A stretch of 64,000 nt of DNA from Buddleja alternifolia (Eukaryota; Streptophyta; Magnoliopsida; Lamiales; Scrophulariaceae). Of this stretch, positions 1 through 10,945 are shown one piece after another (the first letter of the stretch is position 1; the number at the start of each line of letters is the position of its first letter). The stretch lies in the NCBI GenBank assembly GCA_019426215.1, contig CM033394.1:14156195-14220194 (forward strand), written 5' to 3'. The position numbers and the translations under genes are program-made. Under the pieces are notes generated by a model. The model saw only the letters and a program-made list of their open reading frames with translations, was not told the origin of the DNA and searched no databases.

Positions 1-371
1 CAGCCAAGACATCGGTCACATTATCCTGTGCACCTGAGGGACGGTTTTCTATTCAAGTCAGAACCAACTGATTGAGCCATTCAGCCATTGGGCACCTCCT
101 CAGGCTCATCCACCACCTTCCGTTTTCCCTCTCGACCCTAGCCCTCCCGTGCCTTAACCCCCCTATCCTCCTCGACCCCTACTCCAGCCACACCCTCTTC
201 CTCCTCTCGAACCCCTCCCTCGAGTTGCCAATGTTAATGGCACCGAAACCAACACACTATCACTAATATCTTCATTCTCAAAACCTCCCCTACAGCCAAG
301 ACATCGGTCACATTATCCTGTGCACCTGAGGGACGGTTTCCTATTCAAGTCAGAACCAACTGATTGAGCAC
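1..371. repeat. ~75-bp direct repeat, two copies
   Basis: Bases 1-77 and 295-371 are almost identical; both contain AGCCAAGACATCGGTCACAT and GGACGGTTT. They are about 294 bp apart. The duplicated piece lies in the C-terminal tail of the DUF4283 pseudogene, so it looks like a local segmental duplication of coding sequence, not a transposon end. Confidence 0.85.
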
Positions 372-1154
372 CACCCTCCTTATGGAACCCCACCTCTACA
401 TTCTCGAACCCGGGAGTCACTCTAACCACAATCCCATCAGTTTCCCTAGGAGAATTACGTGACCATGGTGTGTTATCCCCTACCAAGTGATTTGGTTCTC
501 GGTGCCACGAATCCGCCATGTTCATTCCTCTATTCGACTAAAAATTTAATCCCTGACCCAAATTGACTTGACTTTGTTGCGGCCTTCAGGACTGTCCAGT
601 AGAAGCTAGAGGACCCTCAAACCGTGGTGCAGTTCTTCCAGAGAAGCCCAGATCCGCTTGAAGCCATGGTCCGTATGGTGTATTAGGACCCTCATCCACC
701 AACCCATCTGCACACTATTAGTGACAAGAATCTACAATGTGTCCCACCCTTCCACACAAATAATAGAAATTCGGCAATCATTCGTAAGTGAAGGAGACTA
801 ACAAACCTTCCCCATTACCCATACGAAGATTTAGGGCCCTTTTTAAAGGATTTTTCACATTTAACTCCACTCTAACACGCATAATCGAACTCCATGAAAT
901 ACCGTTTCATGACAAATCCACATTAAAAAACCGTCCTAGCTTGTTACCAATGATAGTAGCTATTTCACTTGAGTGCTTAGCCAAAAGGAGGTTGTGTACT
1001 TGCACATGAAATAAACACCAGTCCAAACTCATGCTAGACGGATTATCATTCAGCCCTAATGTAGACAAGACTATTTAATTTTTATCAAAGTGCCATGGGA
1101 ATCCCTCCATAGTCTTTCGCATATCCACATGATGTTAAAAAATTAACACAAATT
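1..1154 (-). pseudogene. DUF4283 / CCHC zinc-knuckle ORF, C-terminal piece
   Basis: On the minus strand this stretch reads, through several stops and frame changes, as the middle and C-terminal part of a plant DUF4283 plus zf-CCHC_4 protein, the type encoded by LINE ORF1 and related gene families. Near 1010-790 is the segment with FHVQVHNL, IGNKLGRF and LNVKNPLKRAL. Near 785-700 is a knuckle-like region (LPNF..YLCGRVGH..DSC) followed by PYGPWLQA. A 70-residue open stretch at 525-313 is the variable tail. The N-terminal part lies at 10430-10628, beyond the CACTA insertion. The copy is decayed and probably non-functional. The family is an RNA/DNA-binding, gag-like protein; no catalytic role is known to me. 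Confidence 0.75.
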
Positions 1155-1157
1155 TTT

Positions 1158-1440
1158 CACTACCACAAAAAAGCCCTATTACAGCGTACCTATGACAGCG
1201 ATTTTGAAAACTGCTGTAATAGGGGATACTCGGTTCTGACCTATGACAGCGGTTCGAGCCGAACCGCTGTCATAGGTGTCAGAACAAAATTAAAAAAAAA
1301 TAAAAAATTGAACGTGACAGCGGTTCAGCCAGAACCGCTGCCACAAAGTATAAATGTGCCAGCGGTTCGGCCGAACCGCTGGCACAAACACACATGTGCC
1401 AGCGGTTCAGCCGAACCGCTGGCACAGGGGCCGTGTTTTC
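1158..1440. repeat. CACTA 5' TIR and subterminal palindromes
   Basis: After the terminal CACTACCAC come repeated inverted pairs of the core GACAGCGGTT...AACCGCTGTC, for example 1245-1277 (with GAGCCG between arms), 1315-1345, 1358-1385 and 1398-1426. In characterised CACTA elements short subterminal motifs bind the element-encoded TNPA-like protein. Assigning that role here is inference; the palindromes are seen directly. Confidence 0.85.
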
Positions 1441-1870
1441 TACAACCCGCCCCCCCTCTCTCACTCTCACTCTCACTCACTCACTCACTCTCTCTCTCTC
1501 TCTCTCTCTCTCTCAACTCTCTCACCACCACCACCACCGTCCGCCGTCCTCTTCTCGGTTTCTCTCTCTCTCGGTTTCCCTCTCTATCTCTCGATCTACT
1601 TCTCTCTCTCTCTCGGTTTCTCTCTCTATCTCTCGATCTACTTCTCTCTCTCACGCCTCCGGGTGCCGCTTCGTCCACCGTCTGCCGCCGTCGCTCCGGT
1701 ATCTCTCTCTCTCTCTCTCTTTCTCTTTCTAGATATATATATATATGTGCATATATATGTATATATTCTATATATATATATAAAATTAACTCTATATATA
1801 TATATATACATAGTACCCGCCGCCGCCGCCGCCCACCTCCGCTGCCGCCGCCGTGGTCCATTTAGTTTAG
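1441..1870. repeat. CT-rich, TA-rich and CCG simple repeats
   Basis: The region inside the CACTA 5' end holds long (CT)n runs at about 1480-1730, including two copies of a CGGTTTCTCTCTC...CGATCTACTT unit. A (TA)n stretch follows at about 1731-1812 and a (CCG)n stretch at 1818-1856. Long open frames here are low-complexity artefacts (serine/leucine or arginine/glutamate runs). The second CACTA copy has the same order of CT, CCA/CCG and TA repeats at 62740-63190, so this is a family feature, probably the 5' leader. Confidence 0.85.
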
Positions 1871-1889
1871 GTATTTTCTTTTAGATAAA

Positions 1890-2215
1890 TATAAATATAT
1901 ATATATATATACACACACACATAGAGTATATATAGATGTATGTATATGTAGGTGTATGCATATATGAGTGTATGTATATATATTTGTGTATGTGTGAGTG
2001 TATTTGTGTATATATGGGTGTATGTATATATATTTGTGTATGTGTGAGTGTATTTGTGTATATATGGGTGTATGTATATTTGTGTATATGTGGGTGTATA
2101 TGTATATATATTTGTGTATGTGTGGGTGTATGTATATATTTGTGTATGTGTGGGTGTATGTATATATTTGTGTATGTGTGGATATATGTATATATATTTG
2201 TGTATATTCTTGAAA
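1890..2215. repeat. GTATATATATTTGTGTATGTGTGG minisatellite
   Basis: A TA/CA stretch passes into tandem copies of an approximately 30-50-bp unit built from GTATATATATTTGTGTATG and TGTGGGTGTAT. The units vary in length. Several overlapping frames stay open through it, giving tyrosine/isoleucine/cysteine/valine repeats; these are not real genes. Confidence 0.85.
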
Positions 2216-3076
2216 TTTGCCTATTTATTAAAAAATTTAAGGGAACTAGGAATTTGACTGAATTTAGTATTAATTTTGGTTAGTCGGGTGTTAATTACGT
2301 TTGATTTGAGATTAAATTGTGGTTCTTTGGTGGTTTAGGGTACATTGATCGAACTAGTGATCTATATTTATACTTAGTTGCTAAAAATATGATGTTTTAT
2401 TTATATTTTTATGTGATTTATGTGATCCGACTGGTGATCAATATTTGTAGTTGTTGGAAATATGATGCTTTATGTGATTCAACTGATGATCAATATATTT
2501 TTATAAAATGGTGCTTTATTTTTAGTTTTATGTGATTTATGTAATCCAACTGGTGATCAATATTTGTAGAAATATGATGTTTTATGTGATTCAACTGGCG
2601 ATCAATATTTTCGTATAGTAAGATCGGCATTTTGGGTTTGTTGTGGGTGAAAGATTATAATATTGGGTTTGTTGTGGTTGAAACATACGAATTTTGTTGG
2701 TTACAAGTTTGGGGGAAGATTAAGTCGAGAAGTTGGTAAAAATTTCTGCGTCGGTACTCTGCCGATTTTTTCTAGGATAACGTGAAATAAATTAAAATGA
2801 AAATAGTTTAAATAATTTGACTCAACTGATGTTAAAATTGTTTAATTTAATTAATTAAGATCGAAATTGGATTTTAGCGGATCGTAAGATCCGAATTTTG
2901 TTAGATTCAACCTACCCGGGTGAAGATTAAGTCGAGAACTTGGTAGAAATTTTTGCGTTGTTACTCTGCCGAATTTTTTCTAAAATAATGGGAAATAAAT
3001 TAAAATAAAAATTATTTAATTAATTTAACTATCAACTGATGATAAAATTGTTTAATTTGATTAATTCAGAATCAAA
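2216..3076. repeat. CACTA leader with a duplicated pre-start region
   Basis: No gene is seen. The sequence is AT-rich, with several short near-repeats of GATGCTTTATGTGATTCAAC and TGGTGATCAATATT. The segment from about 2715 (GAAGATTAAGTCGAGAA) to 2890 is repeated from 2922 to about 3107. The upstream copy includes a degenerate version of the transposase start (TTGGATTTTAGCGGATCGTA near 2867-2886 against 3088-3107). The same block recurs in the second CACTA copy at about 63811-63870. Confidence 0.75.
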
Positions 3077-6000
3077 ATGGATCGAAGTTGGATTTTAGCA
3101 GATCGTATGTCGGAACAGTATGAGAAAGGGGTGAAAGAGTTCATAAAGTTTGCGGTTGACCATGCACCAGATCGAACTAGGATCACTTGCCCGTGTTTAC
3201 GTTGTTGTTTTGGAAAGAGAATTAGTCCACATGAGTTGGGAGATCATTTGGTGTGTAATGGAATTGATAAAAACTACAAACGTTGGACAAGACACGGTGA
3301 AAGCAGTGTCCCGTTGGATGATTTGGGTGGTACATCATATCCATCACAGGATTTCAACACGAATGATTATGAGCTTGATCATTTGGAGGAGATGACAAAT
3401 GTGATTGAGGAGGATTAGCGAAATTGTCCTAAAATGTTTGACAATTTGACAAGTGATTCAAAGACACCACTGTATAGTGGTAGTAAATTCACGAGATTGA
3501 AAGCAGCTTAACCTATACAAGTTAAAAGCCAACAATGGGTGGAGTGATAAGAGTTTCACAGACTTGCTTGGTTTATTAAAAAGCATGCTACCTGAGGATA
3601 ATGTGTTACCTAATCGTACTTATGAGGCTAAACGGATGTTAACCTCAATTGGCATGGGATATGAGAGGATACATGCCTGTCTCAATGATTGCATTTTATT
3701 TAGACTTGACTATGCATCATTGAAGGCCTGTCCAAAATGTGGCGCTTCACGGTACAAGAAGAATGGATCTGCACCTGTCAAAACCATGTGGTATTTGCCT
3801 ATAATACCACAATTTAAGCGCATGTACAGTAGTAAAGAGTTAGCCAAGGACTTGACATGGCATGCTGATAGAAGGCTTGAAGAACGGATTGAAGATGACA
3901 AGATTCGACATCCCTCAGATTCTCCTCAATGAAAAAAGATTGATGATGATTTCCTTGAATTTGGTGAAGAATCAAGAAACCTACGCCTTGTATTGGCTAC
4001 AGATGGCATGAACCCTCATGGCTTGCAAAGTAGCTCACATAGTACATGGCCGGTAATTTTGATGATCTACAACCTTCCCCCATCGCGATGTATGAAGCGA
4101 GAGCATATAATGATGCCTATACTCATTTCTGGGCCGAAACAACCTGGAAATGATATAGATGTCTACTTGGCTCCTTTAATTGAGGATTTGAAGGTGTTGT
4201 GGGACACCGGTGTTCAAGTATATGACGGGTTGAGAGAAGAAAATTTTAATCTCAGAGTCATGTTATTTAGAATAATCAATGATTTTCCGGCAAGACCAAA
4301 CCTCGAGGGATATGGTGTACATGGCCAATGTGGATGCCCCATATGTGTCAAGAGTACAGATCAATATCGATTGACACACTCCCAGAAATATGCATTCCAA
4401 GGGCATTGGAGATGGCTAAATCGGAACCATCAATATCGTCGGTGGAAGAAAGCTTTCAATGGGAATATAGAAGAAGGCCGAGCTCGTAAGTGCTTAACTG
4501 GTGAAGAAGTGTTTGAGAATGTAACAGACTTGGAGGTTAAATTTGGAAAGACTTTTGCAGGTGGCCTTGCAAAAACTGGGTGGAAAAAAAGGTCAATTTT
4601 CTTTGAGTTGCCGTATTGGACGTCTTTACATGTTAGACATTTTCTCAATATAATGCATATTGAGAAAAATGTATTTGATAGCGTCATTGGTACACTTCTA
4701 AATGTGGCCGGAAAGATAAAAGATGGCGTAAAGGCACGGTTAGACTTGGTTGAAATGAAGATAAGAGAAAAATTGGCACCAACAAATAAGGGGAAACGTA
4801 CTTATAGCCAAGAAAGAAAAAATTGCATTATGTGAGTTTCTTAATGGAGTGAAAGTTCCAGAAGGGTATTCTTCAAACATTAGCAGTCTTGTATCAATGA
4901 AGGATTTGAAGCTAAAGCACTTGAAGACTCACGATTGTCATGTAATCATGGATCATTTGCTATCAATTGCTATACGGGTCATTTTGCCAAAAAAGGTGAG
5001 AGACACGATAACTAAATTGTGTTTCTTCTTCAAAGCAATGTGGAGCAAGGTGTTTGATCCTGAGCAATTTCCTGCACTTTAAAAACAAATTGTCATCACT
5101 TTGTGTGAGCTTGAAATGTATTTTCCACCTGCTTTTTTTGATATAATGACTCATCTACCCATTCACTTTATAAGAGAGACTCAACTATGTGGACCGGCTT
5201 TTATGAGATCTATGTATCCGGCTGAGCGTTATATGAAGGTATTGAAAGGCTACGTGAAAAATCGTAGTCGACCGGAAGGTTGCATTGTTGAACGGTACAA
5301 AATTATCTCCATCAAAGCTTCCAAAGTCTCATGTTGTGGGAGGGGGAACAGAAGGAGTCAGATTAATGGGAAAACAATTAGTTAGTGTTCATATTACACA
5401 AAGGGATCAGGCACACCTATATGTGCTCCACAACACCGATGAGGTTGACCCATATGTTGAAGAGCATAAGAACCAACTTAGGAGATTCAATCCAATTAAA
5501 AATGAGAGTTGGGTTTCAAGAGAGCATAATAAGAGTTTCATCGATTGGTTCCGAAAGCATTTTGAAGAGAAACAGAAAGAGAATCCACAACTTTCAGTTT
5601 CAGATAAATTGACACGACTGTCGATGGGTCCGGACAGACTAGTATTTTGTTATTCAGGTTATCGTATAAATGGTTGCACATTCTATACAAAATACCAAGA
5701 TGAACGAAGTACAATGCAGAATAGTGGTGTGAGTCTTGTAGCTCAAGCAATGCATATCTCAAGTGCGAAAGATAATAATCCTATCTATGCTGATTTATCA
5801 TATTACGGGGTGATTGAACGTATATGGGAGCTTGATTATAGTTGGTTTCAGGTGCCTGTATTTGGGTGTAGGTGGGTTGACAATAAACATGGTGTCGATA
5901 ATAGTGAAATAGGCTTCACTCTAGTAGACCTTGAAAGGGTGGGATACAAAGATGAACCTTTCATTTTAGCGTCACAAGCTAAGCAAGTGTTTTTTGTTAC

Positions 6001-6289
6001 CGATCCTATTGATAAGAGGTGGTCCATTGTTTTATCGGCAAACAAAAATACATGTATTGATGATGATTATGAAGAAAGTGAAGATGATGGAGAAAATCCT
6101 ATCTCATTAGGTGATTCACAATCAACTGATAGTGACGATGACTTGGATATAAGTCATGACGAATTGTATATGCGACAAGATCACCAAAAGGGGATATGGA
6201 TTAATCCGTCAGTTCGTCGCCGTACTAAAAAAAATGGTTGTACCGATGGGAAGCAAAAGACTGCTAAGCCAACGACAAAAATAAAATGA
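3077..6289 (+). pseudogene. CACTA TNP2-type transposase, broken
   Basis: This encodes the DNA-cutting transposase of plant CACTA elements. Domains in order: Transpos_assoc at 3077-3415 (starts MDRSWILADRM; CPCLRC...H motif); Transposase_21 (TNP2) from about 3510 to 4790, with NNGWSD, ATDGMNPHG, STWPVILMIYNLPP, ISGPKQPGNDIDVYLAPL and HIEKNVFDS; a DUF4218-like stretch about 4849-5284; and DUF4216 near 5800-5880 (VIERIWELDYSWFQVPVFGC). The tail is acidic then basic. At least three in-frame stops (TAG 3416, TGA 3930, TAA 5080) and three frame changes (about 3509, 4835-4849, 5280) break it. The TGA at 3930 sits where family members have tryptophan. It was once full length. Confidence 0.92.
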
Positions 6290-6615
6290 TGAAAGGTATT
6301 TGAACTTATTTCATAATTGTATGATAGACTTATTTCAATATTTATACTTAGTTGCTAGAAAATTTATATTCTTGAGATTTGCCTATTTTTGTAGAAAATT
6401 TAAGGGATATGTGGGGTTGATTGATTTTAAGGTTAATTTGGTTTAGCTGGGGGTTAATTATGTTTAATTGAGGATTAAATTTTTTTTATTTTGTGGTTTA
6501 GGATACTTTTGTTTATTTTGTGATTTATTACTTCTATTTGAAAATTATTATTGCCAAATGAATCTGCCAAATTTATATGAATCTAACTTCTGTGTTTTTT
6601 GTCTTTTGTAGGTCG
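6290..6615. other. Intergenic spacer between the two CACTA genes
   Basis: AT-rich spacer with no ORF of note. A pyrimidine-rich tract ending TTTTGTAG just before 6611 looks like a 3' splice site, so the second gene may have an untranslated first exon here. A stretch near 6340-6400 echoes the 5' leader near 2200-2250 (TTGCCTATTT...AAATTTAAGGGA). Confidence 0.5.
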
Positions 6616-9600
6616 ATGGCTTCAAATCCTGATGGTAGTTTTCCCGAGGATGATGTATATGGATCAGATAGCGGTCATGAGAAGGAGATACAGAGAGGTG
6701 TCACGGCTATGAAAAAAGTTATCAATGCCAGAAGTAAAGGCATAAGGCTACCTGTCGGCTGGAATGACAGAGGTCAGCCAGTTAACCCCAACAAATGAAT
6801 ATTTGTTGGGTATATAGGCGTGCAGGTTCGGCAGAAGGTGTCGATTGCCATGAGTAATTGGCGAAAAGTCCCGTCACCAATAAAAAAAAACGTTTGGGAT
6901 GAGATGAAGGTAATTTGGATATTATCATATTTGTAAGTGTTAATGTATTATCATATTCTCTAAATTATAATTTTATATATACTTTATTGTTTGTTTTTTG
7001 TAGTTGGCATTTGATATTGACGAAAGTCGACAAAAGTACGTACTAGCAGAAGCTGGGAGGCTAGCACGTAACTTCAGGAGCTACATAAGCAGAAAGTATG
7101 TGCGAGATGATGATGGAAACGTTAATGTCAACCCACCTCCGCAATATGAGATATCCCACAAGCCGATTGGGCGGCATTTTTAGAGGTTCGCTTAGGTGAA
7201 CCTTGGCAGGTAGCTAGTCATTTTAATTTACGGTTTCATTTATTGGTTATTCCGTTTATATTTAGCTAATAATTTGATAATGTAATAAACAGAAAATAAG
7301 TATGGACAATCAGGAAAGAGCAAAGGACCTTGAATATCCTTACCGGAAAGGGAGTCTTGGACATGCTGTTGTGGAGCAAATGGAGGTATGTAGTTCATTT
7401 AGCCGTGAATCCTTACAATTTTTTTAATAATAATTCTATGTTAATGCATACATATATTTTTTAATGAAAATATAGAGAAATAAAAGAAGGGATGCGGGAT
7501 CCGATTGTACAGATGTGACACGAGCACTCGTATGGAGGGTTGCGCGTTCCGATGCAACAAATCAAATTGATAACGAAAATGTTAGAAGAGTGGTGAATGA
7601 AATGGTGAGTTATTGGCAATTTTAGCTCTATAAAGTGTTGTATGCTTGTTTTGAAATACTATTCAAAGCAGAAGGTTTACTATTTTTTTTTTATTTTTAA
7701 AAAATATATCATTATAGGAGAGCATTTCACAAGAGAGTACTAGCCATAGTAGAAATGAGACGAGTCGAGATGACCTATTGGCTAAAGCTATTAAAAGGAA
7801 AGAGCATCCGGGTCGCGTTAGGGGTGTTGGCTTTGGGGTCTCACAAAGAGACTATTTTAAGGATCCAAAGCCTGCTTCAGAAAAGGAGATGGAAAACTTG
7901 AGAAACATGGTGAAAAACCTCTCCGAAACTATGGTTGCCATGCAACAACGAATTGATGTTTTGGAAATCCCTAACTCGCGCCAGCCACATGAAGATGACG
8001 TGATTTCTTTGAAAGATAGCAGCCCAGAACCAGGTTATAAGATGCTTCCTGAGGTAAAAATTTCAACTTGTTTATTAATCATACAACTTGCGACTCTATT
8101 TCTGTAAATCGTACAAAATTTTCTAATATAATGTTGTGTATATATATATATATATGTGTGTGTGTAGGGTATCACTCCATGTCAATTAGTACTTTCATCA
8201 CCATCATATCGTGTGGTGGTTAAAGGACAGCTATACAATCGATCGGAGACTGATAGAACACTTCACAACTGTCTATTAGCCACTAACAATGTGAAAGTGC
8301 GCATTGACACTGCAGTTGAGGCGAATACACTCCTACCCGTCCCTCTCAATGATGAAATGATCACCATTTCTAGTGGTCTAGGTACCTTTGTTGCTTGGCC
8401 AGCGAGTCTTGTCATTGTCACTGATGCACCGGTATGTAATTAATAGCTAGTCATTAATAAATTATAACAATTTGTTTGAGGTTACTAAACATACTTTGGT
8501 GTGTAACATTCATATTTTATTTTCTTGATTAAACAGTCCAAATCATCTGGAAACCGTAAATCAGGGACGTCGAAGCGGTCAGCTGTCAAAGGAAAATCTT
8601 CAGTGGCCGAGCCTGCAGGTGAAGTAGACATATGTGCAGATCTTCAACTAGATGGACTCCCTAATGACCTTGTATTTCTGGGAAAGTACACGAAGATGAT
8701 GAAGATTGGTGCCCAGATCAATATATACATGGACGAAGCCATTATGAATTTTTCATTCCCAGAGTTCATTGGAAAGGAGGAGATCTGTCACCTTCTGCGT
8801 AGAAAAGAGATAGGAGCCTCTATCATTACAGCGTACATAAAGTAAATTTTTTAATTATTTTATTACATCTGAACTACGATTATTTTCGTTACTCGAAATT
8901 CATTTTTTATGCTCAATTTAGGTGTTTGTGGTTTAACTACGTGATCCCCGAAGGGAAAGAAGCAAGATTCGGGTTCCTTAGCCCACATTCCATAGCTGCT
9001 CAAACCGACCTGTCAGTTCAACAAGTGCAGTACATAGCACGTGCTATGATACATAGTGCACAACAAAATAAGTTATTTCTTGCACCTTACAACACTGGGT
9101 TAGCTACTAAAGACTCGACTTTAACTTGTAAAACTAGCTACGCAAAACAAATTTTCAACTTTTCTTTTGAATGCTTTGTAGGGGTCATTGGTTGTTGCTT
9201 GCAATTGATCCATTTAAAGAGAGTGTTTACTATCTGGATTCTGTGCATGGTGAGCCGCAATACCGAGATGATATGATACTAAAATTCAATCAGTAAGTTT
9301 TTCATTCAATCAATGTATCCATTATATTTAATATTTTTTTAAATTGTATTTATTTCACATAATTGCTTGTTTTTAACATATTTCCTTGTTTTTTTATATT
9401 TTTATATAGAGCTGTGCACATATTTCGTGCAAACCGCAACAACCAATCCAAGAAATCCAAAAACTCGATCTGTAAATGGTTTACTATAAAGGTTAGCGTT
9501 TTCTAGTTTCATGAGATTATATATTAGTATAGAAGTTCGTCTTCTAATACAACGTAACTTTGATTGCTTTTGTAGTGCCCCCGGCAGACCAACGAGGTGG

Positions 9601-9886
9601 ATTGTGGCTATTTCGTTATGAGATTCATGAAAGAGATTATTAGCCACAGACAATCTATAATCCCAATAGCGGTATACATAATCCTAATATATACTTAATT
9701 CTATTACTTTTGAAATTATTAAACCTTTGGTAGGTAATTGAAACGTCATTTCACTTTGCAATTAATCTCTATATATATATATATATCTTGTAGTACTTTG
9801 ACGATTGTCAATCCTTCTATACTGAGGAGCAAATTGATGAAGTACGCTGCGAAGTTGCACGTTACATTTTCTTAGCAGCTCCTTAG
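6616..9886 (+). pseudogene. Transposase_24 / Ulp1-type C48 protease gene of CACTA
   Basis: I read twelve exons: 6616-6909, 7004-7209, 7293-7385, 7476-7604, 7718-8053, 8168-8431, 8537-8841, 8922-9098, 9182-9292, 9411-9490, 9576-9671 and 9794-9886, about 728 codons, with GT-AG borders and matching phases at the joints I checked. The N-terminal third is Transposase_24-like (WRKVPSPIKKNVWDEM, YVLAEAGRLARNFRSYIS, LVWRVARSDA) with a coiled coil near 7880-7970. The 8168-8431 exon resembles the DUF8039-type middle domain. The C-terminal third is a SUMO-protease fold with histidine (GHWLLLAID, 9183), aspartate (YYLDSVHG), glutamine (CPRQTN) and cysteine (VDCGYF) all present. One in-frame TGA (6796) and a frameshift near 7160 break the N-terminal part. 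The likely role is a TNPA-like accessory protein; what the protease cleaves is unknown. Confidence 0.85.
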
Positions 9887-10175
9887 AAATTAGGTAATGT
9901 AGTTTTTGTACATTGTGACTTGTTGTAAATTGAGATTTGATTTATTGTATTTCAGAAGGTCATTAATTAGTAATTTAATTAGTTGATTGTACATTTTGTT
10001 GGAGATTATAACATTTTATTGTTGGAGGAAAGAGATGGTAATATTGAAGTTTGGGGTGATGTTTGTTTATGTTGAATATGTTTTGTTGTTAGTTGAAATT
10101 TGTTGGTTAATTGGTTTATTGGATATTACTGTACAGGTACTATCATGACAGGGCAATAAATAATTAAAAAAAAAC
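9887..10175. other. CACTA 3' untranslated region
   Basis: AT-rich sequence after the stop codon, with no ORF and no clear poly(A) signal beyond generic AATAAA-like strings (AATAAATAATT near 10155). It leads into the 3' subterminal palindromes. Confidence 0.5.
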
Positions 10176-10426
10176 GACCTGTGACAGCGGTTCTTCCGAA
10201 AACCTTTGTCACAGGTCCTTTATTTTTATTTTTTTTTGGTTTTTCGACAGCGGTTTCGTGAAAACCGCTGTCATAGGGGGACCCTATGATAGAGGTTTTC
10301 AGGGAACCGCTGTCATAGGTTGATCTATTACAGCGGTTAAAAACTACTGTAATAGGTCCACCCCTGTAACAGCGGTACCTATGACAGCTGTTAAAACCGC
10401 TGTCATAGGTCATTTTTGTAGTAGTG
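10176..10426. repeat. CACTA 3' TIR and subterminal palindromes
   Basis: Dense AGCGGTT/AACCGCT motifs, many paired as hairpins (for example 10248-10275, 10290-10318 and 10378-10408), end in TTTTTGTAGTAGTG. They match the 5' end in inverted orientation. An open frame crossing them on the minus strand is an artefact of the repeats. Confidence 0.85.
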
Positions 10427-10429
10427 TTT

Positions 10430-10628
10430 GCGAATCAATCTTGTGATATCCAGCCCTCGTTCAGTTCGGAATAGATTCATTAAAGTCCCCTTGAAAGCAT
10501 CAAAATTGAATGACCTTTTAGTTAAAACTCTCCCCACTAGAGTGAGTTCCCGATTTGACGTATCCAATTCCCACAATCCCACCTGGACAAAAGCGCCCTC
10601 AAACTCGTCATCCCGCAACTTTAAATTG
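10430..10628 (-). pseudogene. DUF4283 ORF, N-terminal piece
   Basis: The minus strand reads LRDDEFEGAFVQVGLWEL then ELTLVGRVLTKRSFNFDAF and GLDITRL, the N-terminal half of a plant DUF4283 domain. The reading ends at the CACTA border (TSD TTT) and resumes, one frame slip later, with HHVDMRKTMEGFPWHF at about 1125-1075. Upstream it is cut by the copia LTR at 10634. Taking out one copy of the copia TSD TCCCT joins it in frame to the piece at 28225. This places three separated fragments in one former gene. Confidence 0.8.
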
Positions 10629-10633
10629 TCCCT

Positions 10634-10931
10634 TGTTAGAAATCGAGAGCGTACCTAATGCGGAAGCTTTATATTGATCGAACTTGATTAGAATCACGTT
10701 GCCCCGAACTTCTTGATTTAAACACAAACACCGTCGGGAATTCGATTACTAGAACCGAAGACACAAATTCACGACTCAAGTATCCAAAGTATTTAGAGAG
10801 TTTATGATATATATATTTGTATATATTTTTTAGTAAGTAAAATGAACAATGGCTGTATTTATAGAAGAAAATATACCATTTCACCAAGAGTCGCAACCAT
10901 TGGACATGCCTCTTGGGTGTTATTTCTAATA
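10634..10931 (-). repeat. copia 3' LTR
   Basis: About 298 bp, matching 27919-28219 with scattered substitutions and small indels. It carries the terminal TGTTAGAAAT...ATTTCTAATA. Flanked on the left by TSD TCCCT. In the minus orientation it lies just downstream of a purine-rich tract (complement of 10932-10945). Confidence 0.9.
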
Positions 10932-10945
10932 TCTCCCACTCACCC
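10932..10945 (-). other. copia polypurine tract
   Basis: On the minus strand this reads GGTGAGTGGGAGA, directly abutting the 3' LTR. That is the expected place and composition of the plus-strand primer of an LTR retrotransposon. Confidence 0.65.

Larger units (their letters stand above)
1158..10426 (+). mobile_element. CACTA (En/Spm) transposon, nearly full length
   Basis: The element starts CACTACCACAAAAAA at 1158 and ends with the inverted partner TTTTTGTAGTAGTG at 10426. It is flanked by the 3-bp duplication TTT (1155-1157 and 10427-10429), the size expected for CACTA elements. It is 9269 bp long. Both ends carry clusters of subterminal palindromes built on AGCGGTT...AACCGCT. Inside are a TNP2-type transposase pseudogene (3077-6289) and a second gene with Transposase_24 and Ulp1 protease domains (6616-9886), both on the plus strand. 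It landed in the DUF4283 ORF. The transposase is broken, so this copy should be unable to move by itself. Confidence 0.93.

Noticed and set aside
1308..1884. Several overlapping ORFs over 100 codons
   Set aside because: They consist of CT, TA and CCG simple repeats giving serine/leucine, tyrosine/isoleucine and proline/arginine runs in several frames at once.
1936..2283. 115-codon Tyr/Cys/Val-rich ORF
   Set aside because: It is a translation of the GTGTATATGTGGG minisatellite, open in three frames; no coding evidence.
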